The notes under the pieces were generated by a model, which was not told where the DNA came from, made no database searches, and saw nothing but the letters and a program-made list of their open reading frames with translations. The position numbers and the translations under genes are program-made. From NCBI GenBank assembly GCA_040218415.1, contig JAVJRN010000079.1, positions 277,632 through 341,631 on the forward strand: a DNA stretch of 64,000 bases. Direction: 5' to 3'. The DNA comes from JAVJRN01 sp040218415. GTDB lineage: Bacteria; Bacteroidota; Bacteroidia; Cytophagales; Cyclobacteriaceae. Of this stretch, positions 8,594 to 17,473 are shown piece after piece (within the stretch, counting starts at the first letter, position 1; every line of letters begins with the position of its first letter).

Positions 8594-9360
8594 TCGTTGT
8601 TTAATCTATTCGTTAATTGAATAAACTCTGAGACTGAGAGTTGTTCAGCTCTTCGGCTAAAAAGATCCTCTTCAAAGTTAAATTCCGTCAAGTTGAGATC
8701 TTTCAAAGCGTTCCTCAGCGTTTTTCTACGCTTTCCAAACGCAGACTTTACTACTCTTTTAAGAAATCGCTGATCTACATCAGGAATATCTTTTTTCCTC
8801 TTAAGCGTGATCACCGCTGATTGAACTTTCGGTGGAGGATCAAAAACTTGAGGAGGTACAGAAAAATTATACTCGATATCAAAATAGGCCTGAAGTAGCA
8901 CACTTAATATACCATATACTTTATTTCCTTCCTTGGACACTATTCTATCCGCCACTTCCTTCTGAATCATGCACACAGTATAATCTATGAGCTTGTAATT
9001 TTCCCAAATTCTAAAAAACAACTGCGATGAAACATTGTAAGGAAAATTACCAATTACAGCGATACCACCCTTTAATTCTTTAGAAAAGTCAAGGCTTAAG
9101 AAGTCCTGATAAACAAATTGTTCTTGATAAGCCGGATACTTTTTTTTCAGATAATCGATCGAATCCTGGTCAATATCAAAAGCCACGAATTTCCTTTCAA
9201 ATTTTTCAATGAGGTATTTGGTTAATACACCCATACCAGGCCCAACTTCGATAATTTGTTCAAAATCATCGACTGGTAACTGTTCAACAATTTTTCTCGC
9301 TATACCTTCGTCTTTTAAAAAGTGCTGGCCGAGATGCTTTTTTGGTTTAACCTTTTCCAA
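8590..9360 (-). CDS. rsmA: 16S rRNA (adenine1518/1519-N6)-dimethyltransferase RsmA (KsgA)
   Basis: The enzyme dimethylates two adjacent adenosines in helix 45 of 16S rRNA late in 30S assembly. The 256-aa protein starts KPKKHLGQHFLKD, the typical KsgA N-terminus. It has the SAM-binding motif IIEVGPGMGVLTKYL, the catalytic NFPYNVSS (NLPY-type motif) and the C-terminal AFGKRRKTLRNAL rRNA-binding segment. Its start is divergent from pdxA across about 50 bases. Confidence 0.96.
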   Translation of the reverse strand: MEKVKPKKHLGQHFLKDEGIARKIVEQLPVDDFEQIIEVGPGMGVLTKYLIEKFERKFVAFDIDQDSIDYLKKKYPAYQEQFVYQDFLSLDFSKELKGGIAVIGNFPYNVSSQLFFRIWENYKLIDYTVCMIQKEVADRIVSKEGNKVYGILSVLLQAYFDIEYNFSVPPQVFDPPPKVQSAVITLKRKKDIPDVDQRFLKRVVKSAFGKRRKTLRNALKDLNLTEFNFEEDLFSRRAEQLSVSEFIQLTNRLNNE

Positions 9361-9413
9361 GAATGATTGGTTAGTTTAATTTCGAATAATAGAATCGTGT
9401 AAAATAGAAAAAT

Positions 9414-10430
9414 ATGATTGATACTTCAGAGAAAAGTTATAAGCCCGTTATTGGTATATCTATTGGAGATTACAATGGGATTGGCCCAGAAGTAATTATT
9501 AAGACTTTCTCAGACTCAAGAATGTTCGATTTCGTTACACCAGTAGTTTACGGAGATGGACGCATTTTTTCTTTTTACAGAAAACAACTCAAAATTCAAG
9601 GGTTTAATTACAATCAAACAAAAAGTATTGAAAAATTAAGATACGGACAATTCAACATTTACAACTTCGATCAATCTCCTGTCAACATCCAACCAGGAAT
9701 TGCTTCAAAGGATGCTGGGGAATTTGCTATCAATTCCCTTGAAAAGGCAGTAAACGACCTAAAAGAAGGACACATTCAAGCCTTGGTTACCGCTCCTTTA
9801 AACAAAGATTTGGTTCAGGCAGAAAACTTTAAATTCCCCGGCCATACCGAGTATTTAACACAGCAGGCGGATGCAAAGGAAAGTCTGATGTTTTTAGTTG
9901 CTGAAAATTTAAGAATTGGGGTGGTTACAGGCCATATCCCTTTGAGTATGGTCAGCGAAAGGCTGACCAAAGATTTACTTACTCGAAAAATTGAAATAAT
10001 GCTACAGTCACTTAAAAAGGATTTTGGCATCAAAAAACCAAGAGTAGCAGTACTTGGACTTAATCCTCATGCTGGAGAAAATGGCTTATTAGGTTTAGAG
10101 GAAAAGGAAATTATAGACCCAGTAATTGAAAATTTTAAAAATAGAGGCGATTTAGTGCTGGGAAGTTATCCTTCCGATGGCTTTTTCGGAAATGGTCAAT
10201 TCAAAAACTTTGATGGCATACTTGGCATGTATCATGATCAAGGATTGATTCCATTTAAAAATATGGCTTTTGAAGAAGGGGTAAACTATACTGCCGGGCT
10301 TTCCTTCATTCGAACATCCCCAGATCATGGCACTGCATTCAATATTGCCGGAAAAGGAATAGCGAATGAGGCGTCATTTAGAAGTGCTGTATTCCTTGCA
10401 ATTGACATCATCAAACATCGCCTTGGTTGA
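9414..10430 (+). CDS. pdxA: 4-hydroxythreonine-4-phosphate dehydrogenase PdxA
   Basis: PdxA oxidises 4-phosphohydroxy-L-threonine in the DXP-dependent pyridoxal 5'-phosphate pathway. The 338-aa protein shows GISIGDYNGIGPEV at the start, PLNKDLV and FPGHTEYL (metal-binding His), LGLNPHAGENG (second metal His) and MYHDQGLIPFK plus TSPDHGTAF (third His). All three zinc-ligand histidines are present. It is a single gene between rsmA (divergent) and the DUF177 operon. Confidence 0.95.
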   Translation: MIDTSEKSYKPVIGISIGDYNGIGPEVIIKTFSDSRMFDFVTPVVYGDGRIFSFYRKQLKIQGFNYNQTKSIEKLRYGQFNIYNFDQSPVNIQPGIASKDAGEFAINSLEKAVNDLKEGHIQALVTAPLNKDLVQAENFKFPGHTEYLTQQADAKESLMFLVAENLRIGVVTGHIPLSMVSERLTKDLLTRKIEIMLQSLKKDFGIKKPRVAVLGLNPHAGENGLLGLEEKEIIDPVIENFKNRGDLVLGSYPSDGFFGNGQFKNFDGILGMYHDQGLIPFKNMAFEEGVNYTAGLSFIRTSPDHGTAFNIAGKGIANEASFRSAVFLAIDIIKHRLG

Positions 10431-10470
10431 AAAACAAGAATTAAGCTTTTTTATTCATCTGTTTTGTAGC

Positions 10471-10478
10471 TAAATTTG
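10471..10478 (+). promoter_or_regulatory. -7 promoter element for the DUF177-rpmF-fabH operon
   Basis: TAAATTTG matches the Bacteroidota -7 box TAnnTTTG exactly, with a TTT about 20 bases upstream in place of TTG. The expected start of transcription (about 10484) leaves roughly 17 bases before the ATG at 10502, which favours that codon over the upstream GTG at 10496. Confidence 0.5.
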
Positions 10479-10501
10479 CGGTTCTTTAGCCGACAGTGGG
10501 A

Positions 10502-11023
10502 ATGGATACGAAAGAAAGAAAAAAATTTGAAATCAATATCTTCAACCTGAGTAATAAAACACATCAGTTTGATTTTGTTGTTTCAGACAGTGTTTTCGAG
10601 TATTTCGAGTATTCTATTGTTGAAAAAGGTTCTGGAACTTGTCACTTAGAATTGCAAAAGTCGGAGACGATGATGACTTTGAATTTTAATATAAATGTAA
10701 GTGTGGAGCTTACTTGTGATAGAAGTTTACAGACTTTTGATTATCCTATCGAGGTTGAAGAAGAAATAATCATCAAGTTTGGAGACTCGGATTATATGCT
10801 CAGTGAGGATGTACTCGTGATCAGAAACGACTCGCCAAGTATCAACGTGATGGAATTTATTTACGAGTTTATTTCGTTATCCGTACCAATGAAAAAACTT
10901 CATCCCGATCTTGAGGATGAAGAAGCGCCGGATTTGATATATAGCTCAGAACCTGAGGAAAAGGCAGAGGAAACTGCAGACCCAAGGTGGGAAGCATTGA
11001 AGAAATTGAAAGATAATATATAA
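10502..11023 (+). CDS. DUF177 (YceD-like) protein
   Basis: This 173-aa acidic cytoplasmic protein belongs to DUF177/YceD, a family almost always encoded just before rpmF and implicated in 23S rRNA/50S homeostasis. Visible signs are the segment VSVELTCDRSLQTFDYPIEVE (single cysteine of the usual Cys region) and a C-terminal ELISLS-like EFISLSVPMKKLHPD helix followed by PRWEALKKLKDN. The ATG at 10502 is preferred to the GTG two codons upstream because of promoter distance. It is the first gene of a six-gene rightward operon. Confidence 0.85.
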   Translation: MDTKERKKFEINIFNLSNKTHQFDFVVSDSVFEYFEYSIVEKGSGTCHLELQKSETMMTLNFNINVSVELTCDRSLQTFDYPIEVEEEIIIKFGDSDYMLSEDVLVIRNDSPSINVMEFIYEFISLSVPMKKLHPDLEDEEAPDLIYSSEPEEKAEETADPRWEALKKLKDNI

Positions 11024-11035
11024 TAACGCATAGAA

Positions 11036-11227
11036 ATGGCACATCCTAAACGGAAAATTTCGAGAACAAGAAGAGACAAAAGAAGAACGCATTACAAAGC
11101 GACACCAAAATCTTTTGTAATCTGTCAAACTACAGGTGAAGCACACCTACCTCATCGTGCTTTTTGGCATGAAGGAAAACTCTATTACAAAGGCAAAGTT
11201 GTGATGGAGAAAGAAGTATTGGCCTAA
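11036..11227 (+). CDS. rpmF: 50S ribosomal protein L32
   Basis: The 63-aa protein starts AHPKRKISRTRRDKRR, the L32 signature, and is strongly basic. It has C30 (FVICQT) but lacks the full four-cysteine zinc ribbon (C+/C- variation is known for L32). It follows the DUF177 gene by 12 bases and precedes fabH, the classical ribosome-lipid arrangement; plsX, which often sits between rpmF and fabH, is absent. Confidence 0.96.
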   Translation: MAHPKRKISRTRRDKRRTHYKATPKSFVICQTTGEAHLPHRAFWHEGKLYYKGKVVMEKEVLA

Positions 11228-11242
11228 AAGGTAGATCAAAAT

Positions 11243-12238
11243 ATGTCAACAATAAGAGCGGCTATCACAGGAGTGCATGGTTACGTACCTGATTACGTAC
11301 TAACCAACAAGGAACTAGAAACAATGGTTGAAACTTCTGAAGAATGGATTGTCTCTCGAACTGGCATTCATGAAAGGAGAATTCTCAAAGGTGAAAACCA
11401 AGGTACTTCAGTTATAGGTGCTGAAGCAATGAAAGGTTTGTTGGAAAAAACCAATACCAATCCTGATGAGATTGATCTTATCATATGTGCGACTGTAACT
11501 CCGGATATGACTTTTCCTGCAACAGCCAATATCATTGGAGATATGGTTGGAGCTAAAAATGCGTTTGGATATGACCTTGGAGCTGCATGTTCCGGATTCC
11601 TTTATGGTTTAGCTACAGGAGCAAGCTTTATTGCATCTGGCACTTATAAAAAGGTGGTAGTTATTGGAGCTGATAAAATGTCTTCTATTATTGACTACAC
11701 AGATCGAACGACTTGTATAATCTTTGGTGATGGAGGCGGTGCAGTTCTTCTAGAACCTTCGCAGGACGAAAATGGAATTATGGATTCTATTTTAAAATCT
11801 GACGGATCAGGCGCGCCATTTTTACACATGAAGGCTGGTGGGTCAAGAAAACCGGCAACCATCGAGACCGTTTCAGCAAGAGAACATTACGCGTACCAAG
11901 AAGGCTCTACCGTCTTCAAATTTGCCGTAACAAATATGGCACAAGTAGCGGCTGAAGTAATGGAGCGCAATAATCTTACTGGAGATAATATCGCTTATTT
12001 GGTGCCGCATCAAGCCAACAAAAGAATCATTGACGCTACTGCGAAAAGAATGGGTATAGGCGAGGATAAAGTCATGCTGAATATTGAAAAGTATGGAAAT
12101 ACTACCGCAGGAACACTCCCTCTTTGCTTATGGGACTATGAGAAGAAATTAAAAGCTGGAGATAATTTAATTTTGGCGGCTTTTGGCGGTGGTTTTACCT
12201 GGGGAGCTACTTGGATTAAATGGGCATATAATATTTAA
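11243..12238 (+). CDS. fabH: 3-oxoacyl-ACP synthase III (FabH)
   Basis: FabH starts fatty-acid synthesis by condensing acetyl-CoA (or branched acyl-CoA) with malonyl-ACP. The 331-aa protein has the active-site Cys116 in DLGAACSGFLYGL, the His in VPHQANKRI and the Asn in EKYGNTTAGT, completing the Cys-His-Asn triad. The length is normal. It lies in the same operon as accB and accC, which supply malonyl-CoA. Confidence 0.96.
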   Translation: MSTIRAAITGVHGYVPDYVLTNKELETMVETSEEWIVSRTGIHERRILKGENQGTSVIGAEAMKGLLEKTNTNPDEIDLIICATVTPDMTFPATANIIGDMVGAKNAFGYDLGAACSGFLYGLATGASFIASGTYKKVVVIGADKMSSIIDYTDRTTCIIFGDGGGAVLLEPSQDENGIMDSILKSDGSGAPFLHMKAGGSRKPATIETVSAREHYAYQEGSTVFKFAVTNMAQVAAEVMERNNLTGDNIAYLVPHQANKRIIDATAKRMGIGEDKVMLNIEKYGNTTAGTLPLCLWDYEKKLKAGDNLILAAFGGGFTWGATWIKWAYNI

Positions 12239-12258
12239 AACTTAGAACTAATTTTATT

Positions 12259-12822
12259 ATGGCTACTACAGCTGACTTTCGCAATGGTTTAGTAATTGAG
12301 TACAACCATGATCTATTTGCTATTATAGACTTTCAACACGTAAAACCGGGTAAAGGCCCAGCTTTTGTAAGAACCAAGCTGAAGAGTTTAACAACAGGAA
12401 GAGTCCTCGATAATACATTCAGTGCCGGTCATAAAGTAAACACTGCAAGAGTGGAGAGACGTCCTTATCAATTTCTGTACAAAGACGATATGGGCTTCCA
12501 TTTTATGGATAGTAAAACTTTTGAGCAAATCCCTATCGATGAGCACTTGATCAATGCACCCCAATATCTCAAAGATGGTCAGGAAGTTGACGTCATTTTC
12601 CATGCAGAATTGGAAAAAGTACTCGCATGTGAGCTACCACAGCATGTTGTCATGAAAGTAGTGTATACTGAACCTGGAATCAAAGGTGATACAGCGACCA
12701 ATGCTACTAAACCAGCCGAAGTAGAAACTGGGGCGACCGTTCAAGTTCCCTTGTTTATTCAACAAGATGAGGTGATTAAAGTAAGTACGCTTACTAACTC
12801 ATACGTAGAAAGGGTAAAATAA
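12259..12822 (+). CDS. efp: Elongation factor P
   Basis: EF-P binds ribosomes stalled at proline runs and speeds peptide-bond formation. The 187-aa protein has the KOW-like N-terminal domain with HVKPGKGPAFVRTKLKS, where Lys32 of the GKG tip is the position that is modified in many species, and ends with the OB domain motif DTATNATKPAEVETGATVQV. The length is normal. It sits between fabH and accB in the operon. Confidence 0.97.
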   Translation: MATTADFRNGLVIEYNHDLFAIIDFQHVKPGKGPAFVRTKLKSLTTGRVLDNTFSAGHKVNTARVERRPYQFLYKDDMGFHFMDSKTFEQIPIDEHLINAPQYLKDGQEVDVIFHAELEKVLACELPQHVVMKVVYTEPGIKGDTATNATKPAEVETGATVQVPLFIQQDEVIKVSTLTNSYVERVK

Positions 12823-12896
12823 ATTTTCTATCTTACTAGTTCCATGAGCTGAGGCCTTAGGAACAATAGAACCCAACAAAACCTAACTATAGAAAA

Positions 12897-13379
12897 ATGA
12901 AGGCAAAAGAAATTAGAGATTTAATTGATTTTATTTCTGAATCAGGACTAGAGGAAGTGAATATTGAAACTGAGGAATTTAAAATTAGAGTTAAAAGAAA
13001 TGCTGAATCTGCAGTGCCGCATTTCGTATCTGCCCCCGCAGCACAAATACAATCTGCTCCTGCGCCAACTACAGCAGATCCCGCGCCAACTGCAAGTGGT
13101 GGAGGCTCAGCTACAAATAGTGCTTCTTCAGACGCTCAACTTTTAACCATAAAATCTCCAATGATTGGTACTTTTTACCGATCAGCTAATCCTGAATCAG
13201 ATGCATTTGTGACTGTTGGCGATGATGTGAAAGTTGGTAATCCTGTTTGCATTATTGAAGCCATGAAGCTCTTTAACGAAATTGAATCTGAGATTTCCGG
13301 TAAAATTGTTAAGGTTCTTGTTGAGGATGCACAACCTGTAGAATTCGATCAGCCATTATTCTTGGTTGACCCATCATAA
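12897..13379 (+). CDS. accB: Biotin carboxyl carrier protein of acetyl-CoA carboxylase
   Basis: The 160-aa protein starts MKAKEIRDLIDFI, has an Ala/Pro-rich linker (about 42-80) and a C-terminal biotinyl domain with EAMKLFNEIE, where Lys124 receives biotin. MIGTFYRS (about 89-96) is typical of AccB. It carries the carboxyl group between AccC and the AccAD transferase. The stop lies 13 bases before the GTG start of accC. Confidence 0.97.
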   Translation: MKAKEIRDLIDFISESGLEEVNIETEEFKIRVKRNAESAVPHFVSAPAAQIQSAPAPTTADPAPTASGGGSATNSASSDAQLLTIKSPMIGTFYRSANPESDAFVTVGDDVKVGNPVCIIEAMKLFNEIESEISGKIVKVLVEDAQPVEFDQPLFLVDPS

Positions 13380-13392
13380 ACCCCATTCTACC

Positions 13393-14742
13393 GTGTTTAA
13401 GAAAATACTAATAGCCAACAGAGGCGAGATAGCATTACGTATTATCCGTACTTGTAAGGAGATGGGCATAAAAACTGTTGCCGTTTACTCCACGGCAGAC
13501 AAAGACAGCTTGCATACTAAATTTGCTAATGAAGCTGTATGCATCGGGCCTCCCTCAAGCAAAGAATCCTATTTAAATATTCCACGAATAATCTCTGCAG
13601 CAGAGATTACCAATGCAGACGCAATCCATCCTGGATACGGGTTCTTGGCTGAAAACGCCGAATTCTCAAGAGTGTGCGATGAATATAATATTAAATTCAT
13701 TGGAGCCTCCGCAGAAATGATCAATAGCATGGGAGACAAAGCAACAGCTAAGGAAACCATGGAAAAGGCGGGTGTGCCCACTATCCCAGGCTCCAAAGGT
13801 TTGTTGGAAAGTGTAGCCCAAGGAAAAGAATTAGCGAAGCAAGTCGGCTATCCAATCATGCTCAAAGCTACTGCGGGTGGTGGTGGAAAGGGAATGCGTT
13901 TCGTCAAAACAGAGGCTGATTTTCAAAAAGCATGGGATGATGCCAGACAAGAAGCCGGAGCTTCTTTTGGTAATAATGGACTCTATCTAGAAAAATTTAT
14001 TGAAGAACCAAGGCATATAGAAATCCAAATAATTGGTGACAGTAATGGCAAGGCCTGTCATTTATCAGAAAGAGACTGTTCTATTCAAAGACGTCATCAA
14101 AAGCTCATTGAAGAAACTCCCTCTCCTATCGTAAATCAAGAATTGAGAGAAAGAATGGGTGCAGCTGCTATCAAAGGAGCCGAGGCTATTGGGTACGAAG
14201 GAGCTGGAACTGTCGAATTTTTAGTAGATAAGCACGGCGATTTCTATTTCATGGAGATGAACACCAGAATTCAGGTGGAGCATCCTATAACAGAAGAGGT
14301 CACTGATTTTGATTTGATTAAAGAGCAAATTAAAGTTGCCGCTGGCATGCCTGTTTCAGGCCGGAATTACTATCCACAATTGCACGCCATAGAGTGTAGA
14401 ATTAATGCTGAAGATCCTTCAAATGACTTCAGGCCAAGCCCAGGGAAAATTACCAATTTACATCTACCAGGCGGTCATGGAGTAAGGATAGACAGTCATG
14501 TATATGCAGGTTATGTCATTCCTCCTTACTATGACTCGATGATTGCCAAGCTTATTGTCTCGGCACAGACGCGAGAAGAGGCACTGGTAAGAATGAAAAG
14601 AGCCTTAGAGGAAATGGTTATTGAAGGAGTAAAAACTACGATTCCTTTTCACATAAAACTAATGGATGACCCAGCATTTAAATCTGGGAAATTTACAACC
14701 AAGTTTTTAGAAACTTTCGATTTCAGTTCTCTCAAGAATTAA
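13393..14742 (+). CDS. accC: Acetyl-CoA carboxylase, biotin carboxylase subunit
   Basis: AccC carboxylates biotin on AccB using ATP and bicarbonate. I place the start at the GTG giving MFKKILIANRGEIALRI, the family N-terminus (449 aa); a TTG nine codons upstream would overlap accB and adds non-family residues. ATP-grasp motifs are GGGGKGMRFV, ERDCSIQRRHQKLIEE and MEMNTRIQVEHP, with the catalytic Arg in NTRIQVEH. It is the last gene before a strong terminator. Confidence 0.97.
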   Translation: MFKKILIANRGEIALRIIRTCKEMGIKTVAVYSTADKDSLHTKFANEAVCIGPPSSKESYLNIPRIISAAEITNADAIHPGYGFLAENAEFSRVCDEYNIKFIGASAEMINSMGDKATAKETMEKAGVPTIPGSKGLLESVAQGKELAKQVGYPIMLKATAGGGGKGMRFVKTEADFQKAWDDARQEAGASFGNNGLYLEKFIEEPRHIEIQIIGDSNGKACHLSERDCSIQRRHQKLIEETPSPIVNQELRERMGAAAIKGAEAIGYEGAGTVEFLVDKHGDFYFMEMNTRIQVEHPITEEVTDFDLIKEQIKVAAGMPVSGRNYYPQLHAIECRINAEDPSNDFRPSPGKITNLHLPGGHGVRIDSHVYAGYVIPPYYDSMIAKLIVSAQTREEALVRMKRALEEMVIEGVKTTIPFHIKLMDDPAFKSGKFTTKFLETFDFSSLKN

Positions 14743-14791
14743 TTTTACACTTTCGAATTATCGGCCTGAGTTGTATTGACAATTGAACAAC

Positions 14792-14823
14792 AGGGAGTCA
14801 AAATATTAATATTTTGACTCCCT
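14792..14823. terminator. Bidirectional intrinsic terminator between accC and the GTPase operon
   Basis: A perfect 32-base palindrome (16 bases per arm, beginning AGGGAGTCAAAA and ending TTTTGACTCCCT) is followed by ATTTTTTT on the plus strand. It serves accC, and its distal arm overlaps the stop codon of the leftward peptidoglycan-binding protein gene at 14822. It can act in both directions. Confidence 0.85.
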
Positions 14824-15451
14824 ATTTTTTTAAATTAATGTAGGTCTGATAATCAACAATCCCTGTCCCTGTCAGCCCTTTGTCATTTTGAAAAGATTTT
14901 AAACTGTCTCGCGTGGCTAAGCCAAACACAGCATCAACCGGAATTGAATAACCTTTGTCGTTGAGAAACTTCTGAATAACAACCACTTTTTCCCCAACAC
15001 TGCCAAGAGCTAATCCGGCATATTGGATGCTTTCCTCGCGCAGTGACATCTCAGATGGGTCTATTCCCTGTTCCATCAATTTTATTTCTGCAATTGACCA
15101 CCCTTTTTCACGCCCCATTTTTGAGGCAACAAGTCGAGATTCGATGAATTGATTTCTTGCTTTCAGATGTGTATAATATGTCGAATAATTCAAAGACAAA
15201 GAGTCCTCTATATCTGGAAATCTAACATCGATTCCATCATTAAACCACAGCGTCCGTGCCAATTGTCCCATCTCAATACTGTTCCGATAATACTCTTTGA
15301 TCATATCTTGATCGTAGTACATTAGATCTATCTGATCACTTATCGGATAATCGTAATTAACGGGAGGATGAAACCTATGATAATTGGCATATTGAAAAAA
15401 CGCAATTAATGGAAGAGTAATTACGATGACTATTATGAGTAATTTTTTCAT
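14822..15451 (-). CDS. Membrane-anchored peptidoglycan-binding domain protein
   Basis: The 209-aa protein has an N-terminal hydrophobic segment (about 3-21: signal peptide or anchor) and a C-terminal PG_binding_1 domain (about 145-208) with LGSVGEKVVVIQKFLNDKG, DAVFGLATRDSLKSFQ and a final Gly/Tyr repeat. The middle region has no recognised domain. It probably contacts cell-wall glycan in the periplasm. It is the last gene of the operon with a Ras-like GTPase and a roadblock-like protein, so the module may connect cytoplasmic GTPase signalling with the cell envelope (inference). Confidence 0.8.
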   Translation of the reverse strand: MKKLLIIVIVITLPLIAFFQYANYHRFHPPVNYDYPISDQIDLMYYDQDMIKEYYRNSIEMGQLARTLWFNDGIDVRFPDIEDSLSLNYSTYYTHLKARNQFIESRLVASKMGREKGWSIAEIKLMEQGIDPSEMSLREESIQYAGLALGSVGEKVVVIQKFLNDKGYSIPVDAVFGLATRDSLKSFQNDKGLTGTGIVDYQTYINLKK

Positions 15452-15468
15452 GTTTGGTGATGGTGGTT

Positions 15469-16290
15469 TTACCAGGAATTTTGATCTTTTCCAAAAAAAT
15501 GTTCCAAAGTGGAAGTAAGTTCTTCATTATTATCTAATGATTTTTTAGTTGCTTCTTTGACGAAAGCCAACAATTTATCATCCAGTTGACGCTTATAATT
15601 TGCGTCCATTACACCAGATAAAACCACTGCAATATAGAATTTCTGAAATGACTGGATATAAATATTAAACTGATCATACGATACAGAGGCTAGCTTCTGA
15701 TCCTTTTTATTAAAAGCATCTTCGACAAAAGCTTTAATGGCCGTAAGCATACCAGCAACCATATCTTGATCTACAGTAGACCCTTGACTAAAGCTCGCCA
15801 TCAAGATTCCGGATTCTTCCTCTATGATAAATATCTCCTCGATAGTAGCTTCTAAAGCTCCCTTTATCAGTAATTCTGAAGCCTTTGATGGAATGAACCA
15901 AGACCTAATTTGATTGATGATATGATCTATAGAGAAAGTGCTTTCCAGTTGCTTATCGATGCGCTCGGTCAAAGCCAGCATCTCTGTTTGGATGTACTTT
16001 TTAACCATCTGCCCAATGATGGGGAAAAGTGCCTGTACCATTTCATCTCTTGACTCTCTTATTTGAGTCTTGAGAGTGGCAGTAATAGCAGGCCCCATTT
16101 TTTCAGGCATGATTTCCGAAATTTGCTCAACAAGTTCCTGCACCTCAGCATCAGGTCTTTTGCGAGCGCTTATATCATTATCAATCTTCTTCTGAAGCGA
16201 TTCAATCGTCTTACTTAGCTCCGAATATTTTTTACGCTCTTCCTCAAAGAGTAGCTCTTTAAGCATATTTATGCTTTGTTCGGTAGCCAT
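15469..16290 (-). CDS. Helical protein with C-terminal roadblock/longin-like domain
   Basis: The 273-aa cytoplasmic protein starts with a coiled coil (about 5-45) and helices (45-145). Residues about 148-250 follow a roadblock/LC7-like pattern: a strand EEIFIIEEESGILMASF, then helix DQDMVAGMLTAIKAFVEDAF, strands LASVSYDQFNIYIQSFQKFYIAVVLSG, and a final amphipathic helix. Roadblock proteins such as MglB are partners and GAPs of Ras-like GTPases. The GTPase gene three positions upstream in the same operon makes this the likely partner. The domain call rests on pattern reading and needs a structure prediction. Confidence 0.65.
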   Translation of the reverse strand: MATEQSINMLKELLFEEERKKYSELSKTIESLQKKIDNDISARKRPDAEVQELVEQISEIMPEKMGPAITATLKTQIRESRDEMVQALFPIIGQMVKKYIQTEMLALTERIDKQLESTFSIDHIINQIRSWFIPSKASELLIKGALEATIEEIFIIEEESGILMASFSQGSTVDQDMVAGMLTAIKAFVEDAFNKKDQKLASVSYDQFNIYIQSFQKFYIAVVLSGVMDANYKRQLDDKLLAFVKEATKKSLDNNEELTSTLEHFFGKDQNSW

Positions 16291-16303
16291 GATGTAATTC
16301 TAG

Positions 16304-16702
16304 TTACGCGTCAAGTTGCTTGGCAATGTCCATAAACATAGAAGAAAGTGCTCTTCTGTCTGCTTTGGCATCTTTTAGATCAGCAATTTTTTGAGAAAGG
16401 CTATCTTCAGTACTCGTAATACGTGCGTTGATGCTGTCTTCTAAGGCACTTATTTTATCCATAATCTCAGTACGTACATCAGAGATTCGGTTGTCAGTTC
16501 GCTCCTGATTATCACGAATAATTGACTTTATCTCGTCGAATTCCTTTTGGTACTGCTGCATATTCTCACCAAAGAGAATATCACGGATAGAATTCAGTTT
16601 ATTAAATTCCTTTTGAAATTGTACGTCTTCTGCGCTTTGTACTTGCTCTTCCTCGTTGGAAGTTTCTTCAGGTTCTTTACCTTTGTTAAAAAGTTTACTC
16701 AT
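16304..16702 (-). CDS. Coiled-coil protein of the GTPase operon
   Basis: This 132-aa protein is charged, lacks a signal peptide, and is dominated by a long coiled coil (about 50-118) with heptad-spaced I/L/V (IKSIIRDNQERTDNRISDV and ISALEDSINARI). The first 25 residues are acidic and disordered-looking. The C-terminus, SSMFMDIAKQLDA, is a short amphipathic helix that could dock another protein. I do not know a named family. Its position between LytTR and roadblock-like genes suggests a scaffold role. Confidence 0.7.
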   Translation of the reverse strand: MSKLFNKGKEPEETSNEEEQVQSAEDVQFQKEFNKLNSIRDILFGENMQQYQKEFDEIKSIIRDNQERTDNRISDVRTEIMDKISALEDSINARITSTEDSLSQKIADLKDAKADRRALSSMFMDIAKQLDA

Positions 16703-16714
16703 GGCTGTTAGTGA

Positions 16715-17473
16715 TTAAATTTGACTTATTTTTTCAAGTAAATCCTTACGATACATATTGCCCAAAGGCAGTATTTTATCTCCTAATTGTAAATTACTCG
16801 TTTCAATATTATTGATTTTATCGATTCGAACGATAAAAGATCTGTGAATTCGAATAAAATCTCTTGAAGAAAGCTTTTCTTCTACGTTTTTCATCCTGTT
16901 ATAAATGACATAAATCTTTTTTTCAGTGTGCACCTTGATATAGTCACCATAAGCTTCAAAATATAAGATTGACTTCAAGCTCACATTTACCCACATCAAA
17001 TCTGTTTTTATGAAAACAAATTCTCTCGGTACATCTGAGATATTTTCATTGTACAACTTTTCAATCAGTGCCTTCTCTTCTTCTACCTTTTCAAATTTCC
17101 TTTGAAGTTCAGATCGCTCAATAGAAGAAACATTTCTCTCTTGCTGTAGATCAATGGTCTTTTCGTATTGTTCTTTAAAGTCGTAGATAATTACAAAAAA
17201 ATTATCCAAAGACGATTTTATTATAAAATCGTAATAAGACTCTTCCCCAAAAAAATTTGCCCAAACACAATAAAGCTTATGCGATTCTCCATCATGAAGT
17301 TTTGCAAACTCTTTCTGGTAGCCTTGTAAAAAAAATAATTCATCAAAGAAATTATTGATTTTATCAATTTTCACTAAAGTATTACATGATTCGATAAAAT
17401 TCCATTCTTTATCAAGCACAATAATTTGTGATCGAGTTATCACTGGGGCAAGTTTTATCTCCGTTAGATTCAC
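16715..17473 (-). CDS. LytTR-family DNA-binding regulator with N-terminal sensor-like domain
   Basis: Residues 145-250 form a LytTR domain: FIKTDLMWVNVSLKSILYFEAYGDYIKVHT, then FIRIHRSFIV, the most conserved motif of the family. Residues about 15-100 look like a PAS-like sensor and 108-140 a coiled coil. There is no receiver domain, so it is not a standard response regulator. Its start overlaps the GTPase stop by four bases, so the two are made together, which hints that GTPase state controls a LytTR transcription factor (inference). LytTR proteins bind direct repeats in promoters; the target genes are unknown. Confidence 0.87.
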   Translation of the reverse strand: MNLTEIKLAPVITRSQIIVLDKEWNFIESCNTLVKIDKINNFFDELFFLQGYQKEFAKLHDGESHKLYCVWANFFGEESYYDFIIKSSLDNFFVIIYDFKEQYEKTIDLQQERNVSSIERSELQRKFEKVEEEKALIEKLYNENISDVPREFVFIKTDLMWVNVSLKSILYFEAYGDYIKVHTEKKIYVIYNRMKNVEEKLSSRDFIRIHRSFIVRIDKINNIETSNLQLGDKILPLGNMYRKDLLEKISQI